DNA from: Arcobacter sp. CECT 8986 | GTDB lineage: Bacteria; Campylobacterota; Campylobacteria; Campylobacterales; Arcobacteraceae | Direction of reading: 5' to 3' | DNA length: 64,000 nt | Assembly: GCF_004116725.1 (NCBI RefSeq) | Contig: NZ_PDKG01000002.1 | Coordinates: 421,159 to 485,158 of the forward strand | Shown here: one piece after another, positions 1-8,110 of the stretch | Layout of the letters: each line of letters starts with the position of its first letter | Position numbering within the stretch: the stretch's first letter is position 1 | Position numbers and translations under genes: made by a program | Notes under the pieces: generated by a model | Told to the model about the DNA's origin: nothing | Database searches by the model: none | Seen by the model: only the letters and a program-made list of their open reading frames with translations

Positions 1-80
1 ACAAATAAATATTTTAATTAAATCCTTTTGATAGTTAAAAAATCTATAAATTTTAAAGATATATACGGGAGAAAAATTTT

Positions 81-1070
81 ATGCACACAAATAAATTAGT
101 TGTAGTAGGTGCAGGACATGTTGGTTCTTATGTTTTAGCAGATGCCATGAAAGTAGGGTTATTTGCAAAGATTGGAGTGATTGATATTTTAGATAATGTT
201 GCTTATGGTGAAGCAGTTGACCAAGCACAAGCAACAGCAATGACATATATGAATAATATTGATGTTACAAGTGGTGGATATGAGCAATGTAGTGATGCTG
301 ATGTAATTATTGTTGCAGCTGGTCCTAGTGTAATTCCTGATAAAAATGATACAAATTCACAACCAGATAGAGCATCTTTGACAAAAATAAATTGTGAAGT
401 AATTAGAGAAGTTATGACAGGTATTACAAAATATACAAAAGATGCAATTATTATTCTTATTACAAATCCTTTAGATACTATGGTTTATATAGCTGAAAAT
501 GAGTTTGATTATCCAAAAGGTAGAGTTTTTGGAACTGGAACTATGCTTGATTCTGCAAGATTAAGAAAAGTAATTGCAGATATGTATAATATAGACCCAA
601 AATCAGTGACTGGATATATGATGGGTGAACATGGTAAAACTGCTTTTCCTGTATTAAGTAATCTTAATGTTGCTGGTGTTAAGTTTGAAGACTTAGAAAA
701 TTACTTTGATACAAAAGATGCAATTTCTCATCCTGAAAATATTCAAAAAGAGATAATAAGTGCAGCATATAAAGTAATGAATGGAAAAGGTTGGACAAAT
801 GCAGGAGTTGCACAAGCTGCTGTTACTATGGCTCAAGCTGTATTATTAGATGAGAGAAGTGTTTATCCTGCTTCTACTACATTAAGAGGTCAATATAATC
901 ACGATGGTGATGTTGCTTTAAGTATGCCTTGTATCATTGGAAGAGAAGGTATAATAAAACAAATACCAGTAAAATTAAATGAGTGGGAAACTAAGAAGTT
1001 AGAAGAGTCAATTGATTATATAAAACTTGCAATGAAAGATGCAAAAACTGGTCTAGAGTATTTAAAATAA
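81..1070 (+). CDS. L-lactate/malate-type 2-hydroxyacid dehydrogenase
   Basis: This 329-residue protein belongs to the lactate/malate dehydrogenase family: NAD-dependent interconversion of a 2-hydroxyacid and a 2-oxoacid in the cytoplasm. A Rossmann loop GAGHVG is at residues 10-15, with an acidic residue for the NAD ribose near D35. TNPLD is at 128-132, the substrate-side D157/R160 pair is in DSARLR, and the catalytic histidine is H184 in GEHG. The mobile loop after AAGPSV (about 81-100) is longer than in standard LDH or MDH and has PDR at 95-97. That recalls L-2-hydroxyisocaproate dehydrogenases, so the substrate cannot be fixed from sequence. A purine-rich GGGAG precedes the ATG. The next gene follows after 23 bp and is probably cotranscribed. 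The fold is certain; the substrate is not. Confidence 0.85.
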   Translation: MHTNKLVVVGAGHVGSYVLADAMKVGLFAKIGVIDILDNVAYGEAVDQAQATAMTYMNNIDVTSGGYEQCSDADVIIVAAGPSVIPDKNDTNSQPDRASLTKINCEVIREVMTGITKYTKDAIIILITNPLDTMVYIAENEFDYPKGRVFGTGTMLDSARLRKVIADMYNIDPKSVTGYMMGEHGKTAFPVLSNLNVAGVKFEDLENYFDTKDAISHPENIQKEIISAAYKVMNGKGWTNAGVAQAAVTMAQAVLLDERSVYPASTTLRGQYNHDGDVALSMPCIIGREGIIKQIPVKLNEWETKKLEESIDYIKLAMKDAKTGLEYLK

Positions 1071-1093
1071 CTAAACATAATCAAGGTGATTTT

Positions 1094-1726
1094 ATGAATT
1101 TAGAAAGATTAAAAGATATTGAGAGTGAGTTTTTGGAAGTTTATCCAAAAGCTTTCAAAGATGAAAAACTTCTTGTTATGGTAAAAAAGTTTAATCCAGA
1201 AAAATTAGAAGAAGTAGCAAAAGATTATTTTCAAAAAGAGAATTTTTCTCAACCTCAATTAATTTGTGAAGGATTTATGAAAGTTATATCACGCTCACCT
1301 ATGGTTTCTATTTTTGATAAAGCAAAATTAAGAGATGCACTTAAAACGATGGATATTTATCAAAAAGATATGTTAAGTATCGAACTATATGAGTTAATAC
1401 ATGGAAATAAAAAGCTAGGTTTTGAAGGTTTAGTTGAGTTTCTATCACAATACAATCTTGCAAAATGGACATTGGTTACTTTAGTTCCATATGCACTAAA
1501 AAGAAAAAGAGAGTATTTTGTAAAACCTACAACAACTAAGATGATTATAAATTATTTAGAGTTAGAAGACTTAACTTATAATCCAAGACCTACATATGAG
1601 TTCTATAAAAGCTATTCAAAAGCTTTAAGCTCAATAAAAAAAGAGGTAAAAAAATCACTTCTATTTGATAATGCTGCTTTTACTGGCTTTTTAAAAATGG
1701 GAATAGAAATATGTGAAGAGAGATAG
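1094..1726 (+). CDS. Conserved hypothetical protein downstream of the dehydrogenase
   Basis: I do not recognise this 210-residue protein. It has no signal peptide or membrane segment. It looks mainly alpha-helical and rich in Lys, Glu and Leu, with a basic stretch KRKREYFVKPTTTK near residue 140, so it is probably soluble and cytoplasmic. An AAGGTGATTTT ribosome-binding site precedes the ATG. It sits 23 bp behind the dehydrogenase on the same strand, which suggests an operon and a role linked to that enzyme, for example in its regulation; this is inference only. Its stop codon lies inside a bidirectional terminator hairpin shared with the convergent MocR gene. Confidence 0.75.
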   Translation: MNLERLKDIESEFLEVYPKAFKDEKLLVMVKKFNPEKLEEVAKDYFQKENFSQPQLICEGFMKVISRSPMVSIFDKAKLRDALKTMDIYQKDMLSIELYELIHGNKKLGFEGLVEFLSQYNLAKWTLVTLVPYALKRKREYFVKPTTTKMIINYLELEDLTYNPRPTYEFYKSYSKALSSIKKEVKKSLLFDNAAFTGFLKMGIEICEER

Positions 1727-1742
1727 TTTATCTATCTTTCTT
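1716..1742. terminator. Bidirectional terminator between convergent genes
   Basis: AAGAGAGATAG (1716-1726) can pair with CTATCTTTCTT (1732-1742) over 11 bp with one G-T wobble around a TTTAT loop. The stem covers the ends of both convergent genes. The following bases (GCTTTTTC) are T-rich for plus-strand termination. Confidence 0.6.
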
Positions 1743-3102
1743 GCTTTTTCCATAGAGTATAAAAAGAGTTTAAAGCTTCTTTTAAATCCTCCTCTTCAAA
1801 TCCTCCAAATCCCATAGATAATACATCTGTATTTTCATCTAAAGACCTTAAATAAAGTTTGATATTCTTTTTTGAGGCTTTTTTTACTAACTGATTTAAA
1901 TCAATATCAATTTTAGGCTTTATTAAAAAGTTTAGTCCACTTCCTTGTCTTAAAATATCTATTTCATCTATCATTTTTGAGTAAAAGAAATCTTTCATAA
2001 TATCGTGTTTTCTTTTATTTATAGTCCTTACTTTTCTTAAGTGTCTATCCCAATAACCCTCTTTAATAAACAGTGCTAATGTCTTTTGTGTATCAATAGG
2101 AACACTTGAATAAAAATAATCAAACTCTTTTTTGTAAAGTTTCAAAATCTCTTTTGGTAAGACAAGATAAGCAACTCTAATAGAAGGAGAAAAAGATTTA
2201 GAAAATGTCCCAGTATAAATTACTTGTTGGTTATTGTTTATACTTTGCATAGCAGGAACAGGTCTATTATTGTAACTAAGTTCACTGTCATAATCATCTT
2301 CTATAATATAGCAATTATTTGTTTTTGCCCAGTTGATTATCTCTACTCTTTTTGCAATAGGAGTTGTCACACCAAAATAGTATTGATGTGAAGGAGTAAT
2401 ATAAAGTAAATTTGAAGATGAATTATTTAAAGCTTTTATATCTATTCCATCTTTATTTACTTTTATCTCTTCTAGTTTAAAGTCATGTTGTAAAAAAACT
2501 TTTTTAGCAACTTTATAACTGGGTGTTTCAAAAGCAACTTTTGTAATAAAGTTTTTTAGTAATTGTGTTATTAGATGAAGAGAGTCAGAAAAACCACTTG
2601 TAATAACTATATTATTAGCACTACAATTTACTCTTCTTGATTGTATTAGATATTTAGCAATCTTTTCTCTTAAAAGAATATCACCTTGAATATCATGATA
2701 TACTCCCATATTTAAATCACTTTTCAAGACTTTGTTATAAAGTCTAAGCCATATTTTTTTAGGAAATAAATCATTACTAAGACAGGCTGGGTAAAAATCA
2801 TATTTTATACTATTTTCTTCTTTTTGATTTATAATCTCTTGGTTTTGATTATTTTGAATTGTTTCATATAAATCTTTTGAAACAAAATATCCACTTTGAG
2901 GAATACTTTGAATATATCCTTCTGCATATAGTTGATTGTATGCACTTTGAACAGTATTTTTACTTATCTTATACTCTAATGTCATCTTTCTAATAGAAGG
3001 AAGTTTTTCTCCTGCTTTTAGATTTGATTGTATATCTTTTTTTATTTGCTCATAAAGTTGCACATAAATAGGAGTTTTTGAATTAATATCAATATCATAC
3101 AT
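1732..3102 (-). CDS. MocR/PdxR-type GntR regulator with aminotransferase-like domain
   Basis: This 456-residue regulator combines an N-terminal GntR winged helix (about 1-75, with the core SIRKMTLEYKISKNTVQSAY) and a fold-type I aminotransferase-like domain (about 110-450). The PLP-binding lysine is probably the K of TGTFSKSFSPSIR. EDDYDSEL is the usual cofactor-contact segment. Members sense PLP or an amino-acid-PLP adduct and often control a divergent gene. Here an 89-bp region separates it from a NimA-like flavin/PLP-fold gene on the other strand. That arrangement suggests it regulates that gene and itself. PdxR-type control of vitamin B6 genes cannot be claimed, since no pdx gene is visible here. 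Confidence 0.85.
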   Translation of the reverse strand: MYDIDINSKTPIYVQLYEQIKKDIQSNLKAGEKLPSIRKMTLEYKISKNTVQSAYNQLYAEGYIQSIPQSGYFVSKDLYETIQNNQNQEIINQKEENSIKYDFYPACLSNDLFPKKIWLRLYNKVLKSDLNMGVYHDIQGDILLREKIAKYLIQSRRVNCSANNIVITSGFSDSLHLITQLLKNFITKVAFETPSYKVAKKVFLQHDFKLEEIKVNKDGIDIKALNNSSSNLLYITPSHQYYFGVTTPIAKRVEIINWAKTNNCYIIEDDYDSELSYNNRPVPAMQSINNNQQVIYTGTFSKSFSPSIRVAYLVLPKEILKLYKKEFDYFYSSVPIDTQKTLALFIKEGYWDRHLRKVRTINKRKHDIMKDFFYSKMIDEIDILRQGSGLNFLIKPKIDIDLNQLVKKASKKNIKLYLRSLDENTDVLSMGFGGFEEEDLKEALNSFYTLWKKQER

Positions 3103-3191
3103 AAACTGTCCTCATAAAATAAATATATTTTGTATCTTTAAAGAAGTACAATTTATTGCTATACTACCATAAAAATTATAAAGGAGCTAAT

Positions 3192-3785
3192 TTGAAACAG
3201 AATGTACAAATAAAAAATAGAAAAATAATAGATGAAATTTTACAAAGTGCAGAGTATGGAACATTGGCTTTATGTAAAGATAATATTCCATATAGTATTC
3301 CTATGAATTATACATATTTTGATAATAGTTTATACTTTCATGGTTCAAAAACTGGAAGAAAAATAGATATAATGAAAGAGAATTTATTTGCTTCTTTTAG
3401 TGTAGTTGAACCTTATTCTGTGATTCAATCATATTTTAGTAGTAATGATAATTTAGCTTGTCCTGCTACTCATTTTTTTAGGTCAGTTATTTGTGATGGG
3501 CAAATAGAGTTTGTAAATGATTATGATGAAAAAGTAAGTGCTTTAGAATCATTGATGCAAAAACTCCAACCAGAAGGTAAATATACTCCTTTAACTGATG
3601 AGGTATATAAAAAAAGAGTGGATGCTACAAATTTATTTAAAATAAATATTAAAAATATAGAGGGAAAATTAAAACTAGGACAAAATTTACCCCAAAAAAG
3701 ATATGAGATGATTTTAGATTTTCTTGAAAAAAGAGGGTATGATTTGGATAAAAAAACAATTTTGCAAATGAAGGAGAATAGATGA
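3192..3785 (+). CDS. NimA-like pyridoxamine 5'-phosphate oxidase-family protein
   Basis: This 197-residue split-barrel flavoprotein resembles the pyridoxamine-phosphate-oxidase-related/5-nitroimidazole reductase (NimA) group. The barrel starts at EYGTLALCKDNIPYSIPMNYTY, and FHGSKTGRKID is the typical cofactor-contact strand. I chose a TTG start at 3192 because AAAGGAG lies just upstream with normal spacing. An in-frame ATG at 3156 has no ribosome-binding site and would put 12 non-family residues (LYYHKNYKGAN) in front. It is divergent from the MocR regulator and overlaps the next acetyltransferase by 4 bp, so the two form an operon that the regulator probably controls. The substrate is unknown. 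Confidence 0.8.
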   Translation: MKQNVQIKNRKIIDEILQSAEYGTLALCKDNIPYSIPMNYTYFDNSLYFHGSKTGRKIDIMKENLFASFSVVEPYSVIQSYFSSNDNLACPATHFFRSVICDGQIEFVNDYDEKVSALESLMQKLQPEGKYTPLTDEVYKKRVDATNLFKINIKNIEGKLKLGQNLPQKRYEMILDFLEKRGYDLDKKTILQMKENR

Positions 3786-4348
3786 TAACTTGCCAAGTAG
3801 CAACACTTGATGATATACAAGAGGTATTATCACTACATAGTAAATATCAAATTGATACTATAAATGAAGAAGATAAAAAAGATGGATTTATTACAACTGC
3901 TTTTACAAAAGAGCAACTAACAAAGTTAATAACAGAAGAGAGTGGATTATTTATTGCTAAAAAAGATAAAAAAATTGTTGCATATGTTATGGCTGCATCT
4001 TGGCAGTTTTGGTCAATTTGGCCTATGTTTAAATATATGATTGAAGATTTGAATAATGTAAAATTTAATAATGAAGTTCTAAGTGTAGAAAACTCTTATC
4101 AATATGGGCCTGTTTGTGTAGATAAAGAAGTAAGAGGAACAGAAGTATTAAAAAAAATATTTAATTTTGCAAGAGAGCAGATGAATAAAAAATATCCTAT
4201 ATTAGTAACCTTTATAAACAAGATAAATACTAGGTCATTTGAAGCGCACACAAGAAAACTTGGACTTCAAGTAGTAAAAGAGTTTGAGTTTAATAATAAT
4301 AGTTATTATGAATTATGCTATGATACTTCTAAACCAATAAGCTTTTGA
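3782..4348 (+). CDS. GNAT-family N-acetyltransferase
   Basis: This 188-residue protein has the GNAT order: an N-terminal strand MITCQVATLDDIQEVLSLHSKY, a central strand SGLFIAKKDKKIVAYVMAA, the acetyl-CoA-binding beta4-alpha3 segment around YGPVCVDKEVRGTEVLKKIF, and the terminal INTRSFEAHTRKLGLQVVKEF. It starts with an ATGA overlap at the end of the NimA-like gene, so translation is probably coupled. The acceptor substrate is not predictable. Its TGA stop lies in a long perfect inverted repeat that probably ends the transcript. Confidence 0.8.
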   Translation: MITCQVATLDDIQEVLSLHSKYQIDTINEEDKKDGFITTAFTKEQLTKLITEESGLFIAKKDKKIVAYVMAASWQFWSIWPMFKYMIEDLNNVKFNNEVLSVENSYQYGPVCVDKEVRGTEVLKKIFNFAREQMNKKYPILVTFINKINTRSFEAHTRKLGLQVVKEFEFNNNSYYELCYDTSKPISF

Positions 4349-4371
4349 AACTATAATTTATAGTTTCAAAA
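4343..4371 (+). terminator. Perfect inverted repeat after the acetyltransferase
   Basis: TTTTGAAACTATAA (4343-4356) is followed one base later by its exact complement TTATAGTTTCAAAA (4358-4371). It includes the TGA stop. There is no strong T-tract after it, so terminator function is inferred; it could also stabilise the mRNA 3' end. Confidence 0.5.
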
Positions 4372-4502
4372 CAGGATACTTCCTTAAAAATATATTTAAT
4401 TTATTTGTTGATTAAATATTTTTACTAACTTTATGCTATTATCATCACTTATTTAATTTATTAAATAACAATACTTATACTTATAAATCTTTGGAGAATT
4501 AA

Positions 4503-5873
4503 ATGTTTAAATTTATCAGTGTTTTGGCTCTGTTTTTGACAAACGTTGCATATGCAACTAATACAACAGAAGCCCCGCATTTGACTAATACATGGGTTGG
4601 AATAGCAACTCTTGTAATTTTTGTTATTGGGTATTTCGTCATAGCAAATGAAGAAAAATATGATGTAGATAAGTCTTTACCAGCTCTTTTTGTTGGTATT
4701 GTTACATTTTTATTAATTGCCCTTTATTTTATTATGAATGGTTTAGATATTAAACTAGTGCATGAAGAAGCTGAAAGTGTTATTTTAGAAATTGCAGAGA
4801 TTTTCTTCTTCTTATTTGTTGCGATGACTTATATCGAATCACTTATTCATATGGGAGTTTTCGACAGATTAAAATATAATCTTGTATCAAAAGGGTACAG
4901 TTATAGAAAGTTATTTTGGCTTACTGGATTTTTATCATTTTTTATTTCGCCAATCGCAGATAACTTAACAACTGCACTTATTTTATCAACAGTTTTAATT
5001 ACAATAGAAAAAGAGAAAACAGAATTCTTAGTTCCTGGTGCTATTAATATTGTTGTTGCAGCAAATGCAGGTGGTGCATGGTCTCCTTTTGGTGATATTA
5101 CTACTTTAATGGTATGGACTTCAGGTAAGGGACAATTTATGGATTTCTTATATTTATTCCCTGCATCTGTATTAGGATACTTAGTTACTGCCTTTTTATT
5201 ATCACTTATTGTTCCAAAAACAAAACCAGCTTTTGATGCAAATGTTGAAGCACCAAAGATGAAAGATGGAGCAAAAACAATAATCTTCTTAGGTGTTGTT
5301 ACAATTGTTATGGCAGTTATTTCTCATCAATTCTTAGATTTCCCTGCAATGTGGGGTATGATGTTTGGTTTAGTTTTATTAAAATTCTTCTCTTTCAAAC
5401 TAAGAAAAAAATATGGAAGCGAACACTTTAATATTTTTTATTCTATGTCAAAAATTGAGAATAATACATTGATGTTTTTCTTTGGTATTTTAGCAGCAGT
5501 TGGAGCACTATACTTTGTAGGTTGGTTAACTCTTGCATCTGTTGTATATCATCCAAATCATCTTGGGCCAACATTATCAAATATTGCCGTTGGTTTCTTA
5601 TCTGCAATTGTAGATAACGTACCTGTTATGTCTGCAATCTTAAAAGCAAACCCAGATATGGATATTTCAAATTGGTTATTAGTAACATTAACAGCTGGTA
5701 TTGGAGGTTCTTTAATCTCATTTGGTAGTGCTGCTGGTGTTGGTGTAATGGGTAAATTAAAAGGTATTTATACTTTTAGTAGTCATATGAAATATGCATG
5801 GACTATTTTAGTTGGATACTTTGTATCTATTACAATTTGGTATTTTCAATTTGAAATGCTAAAACTTTACTAA
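4503..5873 (+). CDS. nhaD: Na+/H+ antiporter NhaD
   Basis: This 456-residue inner-membrane protein matches NhaD-type sodium/proton antiporters of the ion-transporter superfamily. It has an N-terminal signal-like helix (MFKFISVLALFLTNVAYA), about 11-12 further hydrophobic segments, and two conserved half-repeat signatures: SPIADNLTTALILS, and later AIVDNVPVMSAIL with GSLISFGSAAGVGVMG. ANAGGAWSPFGDITT is also characteristic. It exports Na+ or Li+ for protons, helping pH and salt tolerance, and is common in marine and alkaliphilic bacteria. GGAGA lies upstream of the ATG. It stands alone between terminators, so it is probably monocistronic. Confidence 0.92.
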   Translation: MFKFISVLALFLTNVAYATNTTEAPHLTNTWVGIATLVIFVIGYFVIANEEKYDVDKSLPALFVGIVTFLLIALYFIMNGLDIKLVHEEAESVILEIAEIFFFLFVAMTYIESLIHMGVFDRLKYNLVSKGYSYRKLFWLTGFLSFFISPIADNLTTALILSTVLITIEKEKTEFLVPGAINIVVAANAGGAWSPFGDITTLMVWTSGKGQFMDFLYLFPASVLGYLVTAFLLSLIVPKTKPAFDANVEAPKMKDGAKTIIFLGVVTIVMAVISHQFLDFPAMWGMMFGLVLLKFFSFKLRKKYGSEHFNIFYSMSKIENNTLMFFFGILAAVGALYFVGWLTLASVVYHPNHLGPTLSNIAVGFLSAIVDNVPVMSAILKANPDMDISNWLLVTLTAGIGGSLISFGSAAGVGVMGKLKGIYTFSSHMKYAWTILVGYFVSITIWYFQFEMLKLY

Positions 5874-5882
5874 TCTTATATA

Positions 5883-5908
5883 TTCTAGTTACCTTTGAGT
5901 AACTAGAG
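5883..5908. terminator. Terminator between nhaD and the hxlR gene
   Basis: CTAGTTAC (5885-5892) pairs with GTAACTAG (5899-5906) around a CTTTGA loop, extendable by a T-A and a wobble pair. It lies between two convergent stop codons and could serve both strands. Confidence 0.5.
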
Positions 5909-5919
5909 TATAAACTCTA

Positions 5920-6261
5920 TTACTTTTTACTCTCATTTATTTTCATAGCGTAGTTTTCACCCCATTTAGCCATTACTTCAAAAATTTCAATTAATCCTTC
6001 ACCATATGAACTTAGTGAGTATAAAACTTTTGGAGGAACTTCTGGATAAACTTCTCTTTTTATTAAAAGTGCTTCTTCTAAAGCTTTTAATTTCCTACTA
6101 ATTGTTCTTTGCGAAGTATCTGGTATTTTTTGTGCAAGTTCGTTTAAACGTAATGGAGCTTGAGATAGATTCCATAAAATTAAAAATTTCCATTTGTCAT
6201 CTACTAAATCCATTGGAATCTTACTTCCACATTCATAATTTTTTCCATTTAGATTTATCAT
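5920..6261 (-). CDS. HxlR-family redox-type transcriptional regulator
   Basis: This 113-residue winged-helix regulator of the HxlR family has the conserved core DDKWKFLILWNL, RTISRKLKALEE and EVPPKVLYSLS. A single cysteine at residue 11 (KNYECG) sits where YodB/HypR/QorR-type members keep their thiol sensor. Start choice: AAAGGATG is followed by two in-frame ATGs, of which the second (6261) has proper spacing; upstream codons lack a site. It is divergent from a flavodoxin-fold quinone reductase, whose -35 box is covered by a perfect palindrome. The simplest reading is a repressor of that gene released by quinones or other electrophiles. The family is certain; the inducer is inference. Confidence 0.88.
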   Translation of the reverse strand: MINLNGKNYECGSKIPMDLVDDKWKFLILWNLSQAPLRLNELAQKIPDTSQRTISRKLKALEEALLIKREVYPEVPPKVLYSLSSYGEGLIEIFEVMAKWGENYAMKINESKK

Positions 6262-6278
6262 AATCATCCTTTGTTTTA

Positions 6279-6307
6279 AGTATATCAAAGATGTATTAAA
6301 AAGTCAA
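6279..6307 (-). promoter_or_regulatory. Sigma-70 promoter of the hxlR gene
   Basis: On the minus strand TTGACT (6307-6302), exactly 17 bases, then TATACT (6284-6279), lie just upstream of the ribosome-binding site. This is a near-consensus housekeeping promoter. Confidence 0.65.
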
Positions 6308-6309
6308 TT

Positions 6310-6357
6310 TAGACAAAAAAGTCTATACTTGACAAATTTGTCAAAAATGGTTATACT
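6310..6357 (+). promoter_or_regulatory. Promoter and twin palindromic operator of the quinone reductase gene
   Basis: TTGACA (6329-6334), 17 bases, then TATACT (6352-6357) form a near-perfect promoter. A perfect 16-bp palindrome TTGACAAATTTGTCAA (6329-6344) covers the -35 box. A second inverted repeat, TAGAC and GTCTA around AAAAAA (6310-6325), lies next to it, between the two divergent promoters. These are the likely HxlR binding sites. Confidence 0.65.
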
Positions 6358-6384
6358 TTCAAAAAAAAATATAAAGGCATTATT

Positions 6385-6912
6385 ATGAAAAAAGTATTAG
6401 TAAATTTAATACACCCAAATATTGAAGAGTCAAGAGTAAATAAAAAACTTTTAGAAGAAGTTAGTAAATTAGGAAATGTAACAGTTAATAATTTATATAA
6501 AAACTATCCTGATTTTAACATTGATGTTGAAAGAGAACAAAAACTTTTAGTTGAACATGATATTATTGTTTTACAATTCCCTGTTTATTGGTTCAGTTCA
6601 CCAGCACTATTAAAAGAGTGGTCTGATAAAGTACTTGGATATGGTTTTGCATATGGACCAGCATATAACCTTGAAGGTAAAGATTTACTTGTTGCAGTTA
6701 GTACAGGTAGTGCAGCTGTTGAATACTCAGCTCAAGGACACAACAAACATGAAATTTCTGAATATTTAAGACCATATGAAGGTACTGCAAGATATACACA
6801 TATGAATTATCCAAAAGAGTTTGTATCTTATGCATCATTTGTTATTAGTGATGAAGAACTTGCAAAAAATGCAGTTGATTATAAAGAGTATGTTGAAAAA
6901 TTATCTAAATAA
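6385..6912 (+). CDS. NAD(P)H:quinone reductase, flavodoxin-like fold (KefF/MdaB type)
   Basis: This 175-residue protein is a flavodoxin-like-fold NAD(P)H oxidoreductase of the KefF/YheR/DT-diaphorase group. It begins MKKVLVNLIHPNIEESRVNKKL (FMN phosphate-binding loop region), followed by LQFPVYWFSSPALLKEWSDKVLGYGFAYGP, the family hallmark that contacts the isoalloxazine ring. Such enzymes carry out two-electron reduction of quinones in the cytoplasm, avoiding semiquinone radicals. It is transcribed divergently from an HxlR regulator behind a promoter whose -35 box is palindromic, so induction by electrophiles is likely. It appears monocistronic. The exact substrate is unknown. Confidence 0.85.
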   Translation: MKKVLVNLIHPNIEESRVNKKLLEEVSKLGNVTVNNLYKNYPDFNIDVEREQKLLVEHDIIVLQFPVYWFSSPALLKEWSDKVLGYGFAYGPAYNLEGKDLLVAVSTGSAAVEYSAQGHNKHEISEYLRPYEGTARYTHMNYPKEFVSYASFVISDEELAKNAVDYKEYVEKLSK

Positions 6913-6993
6913 TTAATGTTTGATTTTATTTGATAAAAGTAGCATAAATTTAGTTATGTTATAATACGGCTTAAATAAAATTAAAGGAATTTG

Positions 6994-7341
6994 ATGGAAC
7001 AACTACCAAATTGTCCAAAATGTAATAGTGAATATACTTATGAAGATGGTTCATTACTAATTTGTCCAGAGTGTGCACACGAATGGTCTAAAGATGCTGT
7101 TGAAGAAGTTGAAGAAGATACATTAATCGTAAAAGATGCAAACGGAACAGTTTTATCTGATGGAGATGATGTAACAGTAGTAAAAGACCTAAAAGTAAAA
7201 GGTAGCTCTTCTGGAATAAAAGTAGGTACTAAAATCAAAGGTATTAGACTTGTAGAAGGCAATGACGGTCACAATATTGACTGTAAAGTACCTGGAGTTG
7301 GAGCAATCAAACTTAAACAAGAATTCGTTAAAAAATCATAA
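6994..7341 (+). CDS. yjdM: PhnA/YjdM-like zinc-ribbon protein
   Basis: This 115-residue protein matches the small PhnA (YjdM) family. An N-terminal zinc ribbon with two CxxC pairs (CPKCNSEY and CPECAHEW) is followed by a KOW/SH3-like barrel beginning [25 protein letters not shown]. The family was first named for the phosphonate locus of E. coli but is not needed for phosphonate breakdown; its molecular role is unsettled. The start is ATG 6994, which has AAGGA five bases upstream; a TTG one codon earlier is too close. It ends in a strong hairpin shared with ribB on the other strand. Confidence 0.85.
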   Translation: MEQLPNCPKCNSEYTYEDGSLLICPECAHEWSKDAVEEVEEDTLIVKDANGTVLSDGDDVTVVKDLKVKGSSSGIKVGTKIKGIRLVEGNDGHNIDCKVPGVGAIKLKQEFVKKS

Positions 7342-7350
7342 ATTTATAAA

Positions 7351-7376
7351 CAGCAGAGAGTTTTAACTCTCTGTTG
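7351..7376. terminator. Bidirectional terminator between yjdM and ribB
   Basis: CAGCAGAGAG (7351-7360) pairs with CTCTCTGTTG (7367-7376) around TTTTAA, a 10-bp stem with one wobble. The ribB stop codon lies in the loop region. Confidence 0.6.
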
Positions 7377-7998
7377 CTCTTCTATAATCTATAATATCTT
7401 CCACACTAAGAATTGGCATATCAAATTTTTTCGCAATATTTCTTATATCTTCACCTTTTGCCATAGTTCCATCTGCGTTTGTAAGTTCACATAAAACTGC
7501 AACTGGTTCTAAGTTTGAAAGTTTCATTAAATCTATACTTGCTTCTGTGTGACCTTGTCTTTCAAAAACACCATTATCTCTTGCTCTTAATGGAAAAACA
7601 TGACCTGGAGATACAATATGATTTATACCATCTTTTTTTATTGCTGATTTTATTGTTGTTACTCTATCTTTTGCACTAACACCTGTTGTAACATTCTCTT
7701 TTGATTCAATTGTTACTGTAAATGGAGTTTGATATTTTGAGTGATTCGCTTCTACCATCATAGGAAGTTGAAGCTCTTTTACTTTTTGCGAAGTTAAACA
7801 TAAACAAACAATACCACTACATTCTCTAATTAAAATAGCCATTTGTTTTTCTGTTATAGTATTTGCATAGAAAATTATATCTGCTTCATCTTCTCTATTT
7901 TTATCATCAGTAACGATAACACCATTTCCATTTTGAAGTGCTTTTATTGCAGCTTGAACATTTTGTTTATAATTTGAATTTGAAATTTTTTGATTCAT
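7363..7998 (-). CDS. ribB: 3,4-dihydroxy-2-butanone 4-phosphate synthase
   Basis: This 211-residue RibB makes 3,4-dihydroxy-2-butanone 4-phosphate and formate from ribulose 5-phosphate, supplying the four-carbon unit of riboflavin. The catalytic acidic loop REDEAD is at residues 35-40 after GVIVTDDKN. RQGHTEASIDLMKLSNLEPVAVLCEL and the terminal NADGTMAKGEDI segment are diagnostic. It is RibB alone, without the GTP-cyclohydrolase II (RibA) domain fused in many bacteria, including other Campylobacterota. An FMN riboswitch lies in its leader, so expression should fall when FMN is plentiful. GAGGAA precedes the ATG. It is monocistronic here; other rib genes are elsewhere. Confidence 0.93.
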   Translation of the reverse strand: MNQKISNSNYKQNVQAAIKALQNGNGVIVTDDKNREDEADIIFYANTITEKQMAILIRECSGIVCLCLTSQKVKELQLPMMVEANHSKYQTPFTVTIESKENVTTGVSAKDRVTTIKSAIKKDGINHIVSPGHVFPLRARDNGVFERQGHTEASIDLMKLSNLEPVAVLCELTNADGTMAKGEDIRNIAKKFDMPILSVEDIIDYRRATES

Positions 7999-8001
7999 TA
8001 G

Positions 8002-8024
8002 TTAATTCCTCTTTTTTGAATTAA
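8002..8024 (-). promoter_or_regulatory. Candidate ribosome-binding-site hairpin of ribB
   Basis: In the ribB leader TTAATTC (8024-8018 read on the minus strand) can pair with GAATTAA (8008-8002), which overlaps the GAGGAA ribosome-binding site. This is a plausible expression platform for the upstream riboswitch acting on translation. I see no clear T-tract terminator in the 110-nt spacer. Confidence 0.4.
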
Positions 8025-8110
8025 ACTTATTGAATCAGGGCTCAATATAGTAAGTCATACAAACTAAGTGTATTATTTATCTTAAAATAACAGTAGTAAA
8101 ACTTTTATAT

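Noticed and set aside
3521..3820. 99-codon minus-strand frame across the NimA-like gene end
   Set aside because: It overlaps two well-supported genes on the other strand and looks like a low-complexity shadow.
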